Shown one piece after another: positions 34,101 through 43,600 of a stretch of 51,189 nucleotides of DNA. Under the pieces are notes generated by a model. The model ran no database searches. It was not told the origin of the DNA and saw only the letters and a program-made list of their open reading frames with translations. Every line of letters begins with the position of its first letter. Position 1 is the first letter of the stretch. Source of the DNA: Reclinomonas americana ATCC 50394 (lineage: Eukaryota; Jakobida; Jakobea; Jakobida); the NCBI GenBank assembly GCA_048213135.1, contig PS015167.1, positions 80,930 through 132,118 on the forward strand, in the 5' to 3' direction. The position numbers and the translations under genes are program-made.

Positions 34101-34382
34101 CACACACTCCGCACACCAATCAATCACTCAATGCATTTCTCACTCCCTCACTCACTCTCCCACTCTCCCACTCACTCATTCGCTCACACACTCACTCACT
34201 CACTCACTCACACACTCCCGCACACACTCACTCACTCTTTCACTCACACACTCACTCCATTTCTCACATTTTCGCTTCCCCACACTTTCACTCTCCCACA
34301 CACTCATTCACGCTCTTTCACACTCACTCCCTCTCTCTCACACACACTTTCACTTGCTTCCACTCACATCACCGTCGCTCAT
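31144..34382 (-). CDS. Tandem dynein-stalk-like heads fused to a CAP-Gly domain
   Basis: Probable non-motor microtubule-binding protein. Exons in order: 34382-34368 (MSDGD), 33938-33296, 33229-32601, 32500-32113, 32052-31799, 31737-31144, for 840 residues in continuous phase. Residues ~20-220 are coiled coil, then LSALRSHTTLPAELVPLLEA, MLLGRATAWTELRRAM and ARALQAWCEACASFGRAW, then coiled coil. Residues ~420-560 repeat the pattern: ELRAFEKPPMQ, HVVMDPLMLLLGRQYTW, DFMRRLTDFHFDRLRPERV, KISKAAAALCQWVLAVSRCA, IEPLRLRAVALERQV. Both match the order of motifs of the dynein heavy-chain microtubule-binding stalk (KPP..V, LLG..W, then LC.WV and the second coil). No AAA+ motor is present. An acidic Glu/Asp run separates the copies. 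CAP-Gly (GMNDGRVNGRKYFDCKQHHG) is at ~754-818. The donor of exon 2 is GTTGAG. Confidence 0.88.
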
Positions 34383-34771
34383 TGTTTCTCGATATTAGTC
34401 CACGAAATTTCACTTGCAAACATTGACATTTTTGTGGTTCGTCGGAACGCGATCGCCACCTCCCTCTCTCCATGTGTGTGTCGCGTTCCTTTTGCGCACG
34501 TGCATGCATACTCCCTTGTGCATCATCGCTTTCTTTTGTGTGTGATTTTTGTATGTGGGGAATGTCGGGTTTTTTTGTGAGTGCGTGCGTCCCGAGCACA
34601 ACCACCAACCACACATGCTCTTCTCTCTGCGTGTGTGCGTGTGTACGCGTGCGCATGTCTCTCTTGCTCTTGCTTGTGTGCACACACACGCACTCGTGCT
34701 TCTCGCTGTCGTGCTTGAGAGCCGCGCCATGTCGACTCACTCTCTTGCACACGCACAGCCTCTCTCTCATC
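34383..34771. promoter_or_regulatory. Divergent promoter region, stalk/CAP-Gly gene and SF-assemblin
   Basis: 389 bp between the two start codons, transcribed outward. It must hold both 5' ends. No defined TATA box or factor site can be assigned by eye. GT-rich and CT-rich runs lie in the right half. Confidence 0.5.
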
Positions 34772-36745
34772 ATGTCAACTCCACTCGGCACCTCGCGATT
34801 CCCCGGCTCTCCCAGCTCCGTTCGCGGTGGTCCGTCTTGCCTGTGTAACAACACACACACACAGGTCGCGCAACCCGTTGTCTCACATTACTCTCTCTGT
34901 GTGTGTGCAGGCTTGATGGGCTCTCCGAACGGCGCCGCCAGTGCCGCAGCAAAGGCGTCGCCGCGAACGATTCTTGAGCCACTTTGTTGCGTGTTTTACT
35001 CGTGTTTTTTCATGTGCATGTGAGGTGCATTTGTTTGTTGATTTTCCGTGTGTGTGCCTATGTGCAGCGGATATGCGTGGATCGCCAGCAAGTGGAGTGC
35101 GGTCGCCGACAGGACTGAGCCCGCGAGGTGAGAGGAGTGATATGAGAGAGAGAGAGTGAGTTTGAGAAACGTGCAAGTTTTGCAAGACAGGCAGCACTGA
35201 GAGCTTCCTGTGCGTTCTCTTTCGCGTGCATGTGTGTGTGTGTGTGTGCGTGTGTGTGTGTGCGTGTGTGCGTGCGTGCATGTGTTTCTTGCCTGCTGAC
35301 TGTGAACGGTTGGTTGTTTGTTTCTGTTGTTTGTGTGTAGGTGATGCCTTGTCACCTGCGCAGTCGAAGCTGGTGCGTGTGGCGGAACAGGTGGTGGGAA
35401 GCTCGTCGGCTGTCATTCAAGACACACGAGTTGCGTCTTGTGTTTGCAATGCGACGTGCATTGTCGGAATAATTTACTGATCGTGGTGGTGTGTGTAGGC
35501 GCGAAGGGAAGCGGAGGAGCGGCGTTATGCGGATTTGGAGGATATGGTGCGACAGGTGGCCAAGGATCTGCGTGCGGAGCAGGAGGTCCGCAAGGAGACG
35601 CAGGACAGCTTGGAAGTGGTGCGTGGCAGCAACGATGTCCTCTCTCTCCTCATCCCTCCCTCCCCTTGTCTCTCTTTCGATCACGTGTCCATGACTATGC
35701 AACTGCAAACTGAGAACGGTCGATTGTCGTTGGTGTGCGTGTGCGTGTGTGTGTGCGTGTGGTGGGCCATGTCGCAGAAATTCCTCGCCACGTTGACCGG
35801 CATCGAGCGCAAGGGCTCTGATCAGAACGTGTCGGTGCGTGACGCGTTGGAGACGCTGGTTGCACGCGTGTCGATGCTGGAGAAGGAGAAGCAGGACGAG
35901 AAGGTTGGTTGTTTTATATTGCTGTGTTCGGTATTGTTATTGGCCGGTTCTGATATCTTGCCCCCCCTCGACATGCACAGCAAAGTCGCGACTACTTTGA
36001 GCAGCAGATCCGCGATCAGTTCACCAAGATGTTGGAGACGCGCTCGGAGGCCGACGAGGTGTTCCGTCGTCGTCTGCAGGAGGAGAACGCGCAGATGCGC
36101 GAGACGCTGACGCGCGAGAACCAGGTACGCCCACCACATGTTTCTTCTCACCTCGTACTTCATCTCACTCACCGCATACTCTCATTCACAGAGGATTCTG
36201 TCGCAATTCGACCCCATTTTTGCCACCATGGAGGACGTGAAGCGGCAAATGGCGCAGGATCGCGAACGACAGGTGTTGCTGTCGGAGCAGATTGAGCGTC
36301 TGGCGGGACAGATCAAGGCGCTGCAGGCACAAATGCAGGACGAGAAGAACAGCCGACTGGAGCAGGAGGTGATGCTGGTGAAGAAGTCGGAGGAGGACAT
36401 GCGACGAACACGGGAAAAGTTCGACACGGAGAGCAAGGCGCGCGACATTTCGCTGCAGACCATTCAGCGGTCAGTGGAGTCGGCCATCACCAACGTCCGC
36501 GAGCGTCTCCAAGTGTCTATCGACCAGCTTGACGAGTTTGTCAAGAGCCGTGTCGCCAGCCTCGATTCGCGGCTGGAGGAGCAAATCAAGGTGTGCACTC
36601 TTGCCAACTTGTCTCCCATGTTTTTCTCTCTACTCGTTGCTCAACCACGCCGCAGATTCGTGAGGCCGCCGAGGAAGACATTGTCAACAGTCTCGGCAAC
36701 TCCATTCTCGCCATTCAGCAAACGCTGCAGGACATGGGCCGATGA
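34772..36745 (+). CDS. SF-assemblin/beta-giardin family protein
   Basis: Forms striated root fibres attached to basal bodies. Exons: 34772-34826, 34911-34985, 35068-35127, 35341-35429, 35499-35615 (or 35618), 35778-35903, 35981-36124, 36192-36590, 36656-36745, for about 384 residues. The N-terminal head has repeated Ser-Pro motifs typical of the family (FPGSPSSVRG, MGSPNGA, KASPRT, MRGSPASGVRSPTGLSPRG). The rest is one long coiled-coil rod rich in Glu, Arg and Gln (ARREAEERRYADLEDMVRQV onward), ending AILAIQQTLQDMGR-like before TGA. Introns after 34985 and 35429 start GTTGCG. It shares an upstream region with the microtubule-binding gene on the other strand, which suits a basal-body role. Confidence 0.9.
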
Positions 36746-37183
36746 GCAGTCCACACTGGCGGTGGAATGTGGCCGAGGGGAAAGTGAGGTGGTGGGGAGG
36801 CCGGGGCGGAGAGAGAAAAGACTGCACACCATTGTTGCGCGAAAGCCTCTTGGTGTGTGTGCGTCATTTTCCTTTTCCCCCCCAGGCCTCACCGCGGTTT
36901 CCCAACTGCTGCCGCCGCTGCTTGTTTTCCCTTTTTTTGTGTTGTTGTGTTCGATACACTTGTCTCTCTCTCTCTCCTTCTCGGTCTCGCGTGTGTGAGT
37001 CCATCTTGCCTCTTCTCTCTCCTTCTGTCTCTCTCAACAGTGTAACATCAGCTGTCACCATGTACTTCAAGCGTGTGTTGATCATGGGGAGTTCCATGGC
37101 TTGAAGACAAACATCACCAGAGCGCCCCCTTTGCCCCAATCCCCATCACCGAATGGCACACACTTTGCCGCTGCTTTTCACTG
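36746..37183. other. Convergent spacer, SF-assemblin and phosphatase
   Basis: 438 bp with CT-rich runs and no gene I can support. It should contain two 3' UTRs. No AATAAA was noticed. Confidence 0.4.
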
Positions 37184-37558
37184 CTACTCGGCATTGCCGT
37201 TGTCAGCGCGCCCGTCTCCGTCGTCATCCTCGTCTTCGCCCAAGTACACATCCTCAATCACGGGAATGGCCGCGACCTTGGTCGACAAGCGCGCGGCCGC
37301 CGACGACGTCGTCGTCGTCGCCGTCGTCATCGTCATCGCCGTCGGCACATCACTCTCACTGACCAGCGCCCGCTCGCGCGCCCACCGAATCAGACGTTGC
37401 CGGAAGGCCACATTGGTCAACAAGCACTCGCGCTTCTCCGCCACCAACCGCACCGCCGGGAACAAGCCACGCTGCTCATGCCACGCCGAGTAGGCCACCA
37501 CCATGGCCCCACTCCGATTCACCCCGGCCATACAGTGCACCAGCGCGCGTCCGCCACT
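37184..37558 (-). CDS. Dual-specificity phosphatase 1, C-terminal half
   Basis: Cys-dependent phosphatase of the DSP fold. The frame reads SGGRALVHCMAGVNRSGAMV, giving the HC-x5-R-S signature (Cys nucleophile, Arg phosphate-binding), then an Arg-rich helix region and an acidic tail (IEDVYLGEDEDDDGDG) before TGA. It begins directly at a 20-N gap in phase 0. The N-terminal half is on the plus strand at 37581-38021, in a block bounded by 20-N gaps on both sides. When that block is reversed, FVEAARE joins SGGRALVHC with no missing base, giving an intronless 271-residue protein. Confidence 0.92.
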   Translation of the reverse strand, partial: SGGRALVHCMAGVNRSGAMVVAYSAWHEQRGLFPAVRLVAEKRECLLTNVAFRQRLIRWARERALVSESDVPTAMTMTTATTTTSSAAARLSTKVAAIPVIEDVYLGEDEDDDGDGRADNGNAE

Positions 37559-37580
37559 NNNNNNNNNNNNNNNNNNNNTC

Positions 37581-38021
37581 ATGGGCAGCACACGGAGCAC
37601 GCTGGACCACGCGGACCCCTCCGAGCCGCTCCTCCTCCAACACTTTGCGCATGTCATGCGCGAGGCCGCCGAGGCGCGCACAGCCGCGCTTCTGGCCGGC
37701 TCAATCCCCCCTCAACATCGGCGGCTCACACCCGTGCTTCCACACCTCTTCATCAGCGGCGTGCAAGAGGTCTTTGACGAGCGCGCATTAGACGAGGCCG
37801 GCATCACACACGTGTTCTCCATGGTCGGCTCGCCAGAGGTGTGGCGATCACAAGTCATGGACTCGCCACCGGTGAATCACGCCGAGGCGAGCGGAGCAGT
37901 GGTGGAAGGCCAAGAAGGCGGCGGGCGTAAATTCGCCTGGGTGGACTCGAATGACGAGAGCGAGTACGACATTATGCAGCACTTTGAGCAGGTGCGCGAG
38001 TTTGTGGAGGCGGCGCGGGAG
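37581..38021 (+). CDS. Dual-specificity phosphatase 1, N-terminal half (inverted block)
   Basis: 147 codons in one open frame, from ATG at 37581 (MGSTRSTLDHADPSEPLLLQ) to the gap at 38022. It contains the DSP N-terminal strand-turn HLFISGVQEVFDERALDEAG and ITHVFSMVG, then an insert, then DIMQHFEQVREFVEAARE, the helix that precedes the catalytic loop. The orientation is opposite to the catalytic half. The correct gene runs on the minus strand. Confidence 0.92.
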
Positions 38022-38041
38022 NNNNNNNNNNNNNNNNNNNN

Positions 38042-38304
38042 TTGTTGATTGTGTGGAGTTGCGTGTCCCGCGTGATGTCCCGCTGCAGTCGTACGCTCGT
38101 ATCGAGCTCGAGTGAGCCCGAGCTCAGCGAACCGCTGCTGCCACTGTTTCGTCCATGCGAAGCTCGACGTTGACGATCTCGTGCATGTTCGTGGCAGATC
38201 CATCGCTGCTGTCCGTCCACTCTCGTTATAGTTGTCTGCAAGCGCTCTCCAGCACGTAACAGACAACAGCACAGCGAACCCGGCGAGCGCAGAGACAACA
38301 CTAC
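38042..38304. promoter_or_regulatory. Short region between two phosphatase genes
   Basis: With the block 37579-38021 reversed, phosphatase 1 starts leftward two bases from this segment and phosphatase 2 starts rightward at 38305. About 260 bp would then serve both promoters. No specific motif is assigned. Confidence 0.45.
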
Positions 38305-39114
38305 ATGGCCGCACAGCGTCCTCCTCAGTCGTTCTATCACCACTCCACGGGGGAAGCCGTGGATGCGTGCACAGTGATTGGCACCGAGATGCCCACAGGT
38401 GAGCTCTCTGTCTCTCTCCCACTCTCTTCTTACACACTCTCACTCACTCGTAATCATGATCAGCGGCGGCGATTCAATACGCGGTCAACTCTCTCAACGT
38501 TGGTGCGTGCATGCATGTTGTCTGTTGTGAGTGACTGTCGTGCTGATGATGGTGATGGCTGCAGGGCTCATTGTGTCGCTGATGGCCGAGAACAACATGG
38601 ACGCGGTGTTTGATGAAGCCAAGGTGGTCGTGGAGCGGTTGTACTTGCCCGTCCGCGACTACCAGCCGCCGACAATGGACCAGATTCGCGAGTTTGTGCA
38701 AGCGGCGTTGCGGACGGTGCATCCTGCGCCGGCCGCGGCCACCGACGATGACGATGCACGGGCGGGAGTACCGGCGGGCAAGAACGTGCTTGTCCACTGT
38801 CATGCAGGTTTGCGTACGCTGCGAGTCACCAACAACCGCTCCATCCCTAGGCCTGTCGCGATCGATCGTGCGCAAGTTACTGAGTGTGCGCCACAGGCAT
38901 CGGTCGCACTGGCACCATGATCTCGTGCTTTCAGATGGCCCGCTCGCAGGCCCACCCCGAGCTGCAGCTGCCGATCCAGTCGGCACGCGACGCCGTGCTC
39001 CTGGTGAGGAGGGTGCGACCAGGCTCTGTGGAGACCAGTGGACAGTGGGCGACTGTGGTGGCGTATGCAGCGGAGGACCTCGGTTTGCCTGCTGGAGCGC
39101 CCCAGTGCCCATGA
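38305..39114 (+). CDS. Dual-specificity/tyrosine phosphatase-like protein 2
   Basis: Exons 38305-38398, 38464-38502, 38565-38807 and 38897-39114 agree in phase and give 197 residues. The catalytic loop VLVHCHAGIGRTGTMISCF (HC-x5-R-T) is split by the last intron between HCHA and GIGRTG. Upstream it has GLIVSLMAENNMDAVFDEAK and LYLPVRDYQPPTMDQIREFV, the order expected of small DSPs (substrate-loop Asp region, then helix, then P-loop). The general-acid Asp is probably the D of VRDYQPP. An Asp-rich Ala insertion precedes the catalytic Cys. It has little likeness to phosphatase 1 beyond the fold, so the pair is not a recent duplication. Confidence 0.88.
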
Positions 39115-39736
39115 TGTGATGAACTGGGACCAATCGTTGCTGTGGCTCGGCTCGGTGTAGGGCTGCAAGACCTTCCCAGACTTCTCGTCTGTTGTGCTCT
39201 GATGCTCACTCACGGTGTGACCACCATGCCATGCATCATTGTTGTTAGTTCAAATACGTGAAGTTGTTATTGTCTGTTGCTGCCGTGGGTTCTCTGGTGC
39301 AGTTGAAGCACGCGACGTCGCATTCGTGGTCGCAGTTTCGCGCAGTTTCCGTAAGGACCTGATTTGTTGTTGCAGGACCAGAAAATCTGCTGTTGTTTGT
39401 GGATGGAAGCGCTGAGCACTATAGCATGCATTCTTCAAGAGGAGGACTTCGAAGTGGGTGATACCGATCGCGATATCGCAGCTGAGCCTCTCGAGCTCTG
39501 AGTTCGAACAAAATAAGCAAACTGTGGAACCCCATAGCCCCGCTGGGATGCGTGTGTTGTGGGCGTTGGCAGAGACAGCGACGTCAACGACATTCGACAA
39601 ACGCACCCGACCGTTACATTGCGCGCGAAAACGGTCCAAAAACAACTTGTGCGCGCACATCGACGCCCGCCTCTCTCGCGCCCTCTCATTAACCCCTCAC
39701 TCGGCGAGGAGAATCACGTTGCGCAAACAGCAAAAG

Positions 39737-39777
<41 letters not shown>

Positions 39778-39943
39778 AATCGCTCGTTGCTGCTATTGTG
39801 TGCACACGCAAACACACACTCCCTCCCTGCTCCTCCACCGCCCTCTCTCTCTCTTCCTCTCTCACCACTGCGCGTGTGTTTCGCGTCTCACAATGCGTGT
39901 TGCATATCGCGCGCAGTGTGCACCACCACCAACAGGAGGCAAC
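39115..39943. other. Intergenic region before the secreted-protein cluster
   Basis: 829 bp without a gene I can support. It contains (CA)n at 39739-39774 and a non-repetitive part (39400-39600) with TTCGAA and CGATCGCGATATCG motifs resembling 1512-2700. The promoter of the secreted gene must lie in its right half. Confidence 0.4.
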
Positions 39944-40630
39944 ATGAGTGCCTCCACCAACTCCAAATTCGGCGCTCTGGCCACTCTCGTGGTGGCCTGT
40001 GTGCTGTTGCTGACGCTGCTCGCGACGCAAGCAGATGGAGGTGAGTAGTCATTCTTCTATCGTGGGTCGTGCGTGCGAGTGAGTGTGAGTGCATGTGTGT
40101 GTGTGTAACAGAGAGAGAGAGAGAGAGAGAGAGACGCACACACACACACACACAGAGTGAGAGGGAGAGTGAGCTGTCTGTGCGTTGTGGACGTGTCGTC
40201 GTTCTTCAAAAGAGGTTCAGTTCTGCGTGAGGCAGCTTGATTACCCACTCTCATTGTCTGAGAAAATGGCGCGAATCGTGGAACCAATAGTACTCTTTGC
40301 TGTGTCGCAGCGCTGGACGCGCAAGTCGTGCTTCTGGCTCCGTCGGACTGTGTTGCATTCACCACCGGTGGCAAGCTGCAAGTCGTCGATCTCACTGGCA
40401 CCGGCCTGGACACCATCTACAACTTTGGAAGCACATTCTCGGTGTAAGTCTTGCGAACATACTGATCGCAGCGTGGTCAATATTCGTGTATGTCTCCTCC
40501 ATCGTTTCCCGCACCTTTTTTCTCGGCCTGTCAGTCACGCATGCGTGCACTGGTCTGTGAGCGGATGTCCCACAGCAGCGAATTCCTTTTCACTGGACGC
40601 GCTTCCTTGTTTTGTTGTCATCATTCTCTT

Positions 40631-40662
<32 letters not shown>

Positions 40663-43600
40663 GCATCCCGTTCTCTTGGTTTCTGATGCGCGCGCTCTCT
40701 CTCTCTCTCATACTCACCCCCCTCTCTCTCATTCTCTGTCTCGTTCTCCCCCCGCGAGTGTGTATGCGACACCATCTGCCTGTCGTAGTCGCAGCGCGCA
40801 CTTCACTCTTGTCATCGCCCTTTTACTCTCTTCTCTTGTTCTCATTCCCCTTTCCCTCACATTGTGATCTCCCTCCGCCCACGCAGCAACGACGCCGGCG
40901 GCAACTTTGCATTCGGTTCCAACCTCTTCGACCTGCAGGCGACGACACTGCGACTGCAGTTCGACTCTGCTCCCTCTGCTGTCTTTGATCTGCACTTCTT
41001 CCTGTTCGCGGATGGCGTGAACACCGGTATTGATGTGTGGATCGGAGCAACATGCATCGACACGCCACTGATCAAGGTCACGCGCGGCGGCTGCTTTGAG
41101 GACTTGCAGATCGTCCCTGTGATTGGCAGTACTTTCGTTGACTTCCCCGGTGCGTTGTCGTGCTCAGTGTGTTTGACCTTGTTTGCAAGGAGACAGACCC
41201 TCACGCTGACTACAAACTCCCACGCAGTCCGACAGTACGCACTGTTTACCGACAACAGCGGCGCTCCCTTCGTGATCTGCAACCCGAGCAACATCAATCT
41301 CCAAGTGACGGTTCTGCTCGATAGCGTGACTGACTTGGGAAACGAAAAGCTGTCCTTCCAGACCACTGTGCAGCGATTCAGCAGCAGCACACCGTACTAC
41401 CTGTGCATGCGTCGCAGTAACACCAGCAACTGGGCCTATGTCGGTGCGTGCACTTGCGTGTGTGTGTGAAGAGGAAGGAGGGCCTCGATTCACATGTTTG
41501 TTTTTGTTCTCTCTGCAGGTCCGGCGGTCTATGTTGGCGGCGTGTGTACCAACACAATCGCACGTATCCAGCTCCCTGACCCAACTGGTTCGGTTGCGTG
41601 CACTGCCCCACGCGATGTCATTGTCTCTGGTTTCGGCATTGAGAACGGCAACACCGCGGTGAGTCGTCGACCGTGACAATCACCAGCTGGCAATTCAGAC
41701 GTCTCACGTATCCACCCTCCCTCCCTTCACTTCCCTTCTCTCCCTCTCTCCCCACAGTACCAAGTCGCCACCGACCGGACGTGTGTCACCCCTACCGCAG
41801 TGGCCACCGTTAGCAACCCGGTGTACAACGGTTCAACATTGGCGCTGACCTTCCAGGTGGCCAGCTCTTCTTCGGCGACCTTCTACCTGTGCAGCACAGA
41901 TACAACGACCGACGGTGGCCAGTAGTTTCGTCGAGTTGCTGAGTCTTGTTTCACCTTCCATACGCTCTCACGCTGCCTCCGCTGGTTGTGCAGCACTTGG
42001 ACTGGCTCCGTTGTCCGTGTGGATGGGCCATGCATCGCAGCCGGCGTGTTTTCGAACGCATTCCCACTCGCGCTGACGCCTGGCACGTGCTACTCGGACA
42101 CCCAAGCCATCTCTGTCAAGGGAAGCAGCTTCCTGGATCCCACGCTGCCGGCAAATGTCGCCAAGCGCTATGCCATCTTTGACGAAGACACATGCACGAC
42201 GCCGCGATCCGGCTACATGGTTGTGGCTTCGTTGCGTTCATGGCTGCATTCGCTCGGTAGAAGTGCATTTTGCCGTGTCTCACCGTCTCTCTTTGTATCA
42301 GTGCCTCTGGTGCAGTGTGGAGTGCCACAAATCAGCGGCTGTTGATCACACTTACGTCGGCTGTGAGCACCAATACTGCTCTCGGCTACGTGGTACGTAT
42401 GGGTGTCAAGCGCCCAGCCATTGTGTGACGTGCTGTTCGGTTGACCGTTTGTGCCACGCTGCAGTGCTTCAAGAGTGCTGATAGCGGTACGAACTGGATG
42501 TTCACTGGCGCGTCGATTGTGGTGGACGGAGCGTGTGTCAATCGACCCAAATCGATCTTGCTGACGGATCCTGCGTGTCCGGCGGCCACATTGACTCGCA
42601 CGTTCACTCTTGTTGGTGCTGATTTGTCGACATCTAGCACAGTTGCGGTGGATGACGTGTGAGATGGGTTGCGTCGATGGTGTGCCTGACACGATCTCTT
42701 TGTGTGTGTGTCCCATGCGCAGTACCGTGTGTTCACGGATGTGGCGTGCTCGTCCACTGCCAGTGCGCCGGTCACGACGGCATCGCCCACGTCTGTCACT
42801 GGCACAACCAGCATGTCGCTTGTATTGGCATCGGCCACGCTGGTTGCCGACGCCGATCTGTATTTGTGCTCGTCGACTGCAGCTGCGAATGGCAGCTATT
42901 CTTGGTCTGGTGCGGTCATCCGCAATGATGGATCGTGCATCTTGAATACGACGTTCTCCGGCAACCCGAAGATCCTGCTCACGTCTGGTGCTTGTTTTGT
43001 CCGACAGTTGCGTTCCGCTTGTCCATTCATTCATTCATTCATTCGCTCTGTGTCTCACACCGACGCATGGCACTCACGCCATCGTTCTCTGTATCGCAGA
43101 CGCACGGTGGCAGTCGTGGGTCAGACACTTCCGGATCCGGCCATCCTGTCGGTGGCTGTTTTCGGCTCGAGCTTCAAGACTGTGGCAGCGTATCCGAACC
43201 AGGTGTACGCGCTGTCGCCGTCGGCCACGTGCGACACACTGGACACGTCAATCTCTGTGTCGCGACTGTCTGTCGACAGTGCGATGATGGAGACGCTCAG
43301 CTTCAACACTGTCAGTCGCTTGACATCGTCGGCCACTGCGCTGTACTTGTGCGTTCGCAACCTGACGACGCAGAGCAACTATGTCAGCACGGTGAGTGAG
43401 AAGGATGAGGAGGGCAAGCATTGTATACTTCGGAGGTGTGCTCACTGCGTGTGTGAATAGGGCNNNNNNNNNNNNNNNNNNNNNNNNNNNNNNNNNNNNN
43501 NNNNNNNNNNNNNNNNNNNNNNNNNNNNNNNNNNNNNNNNNNNNNNNNNNNNNNNNNNNNNNNNNNNNNNNNNNNNNNNNNNNNNNNNNNNNNNNNNNNN

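Noticed and set aside
35226-35480. Cys/Val-rich frame from (GT)n
   Set aside because: It is intron sequence of the SF-assemblin gene, with flanking exons in phase.
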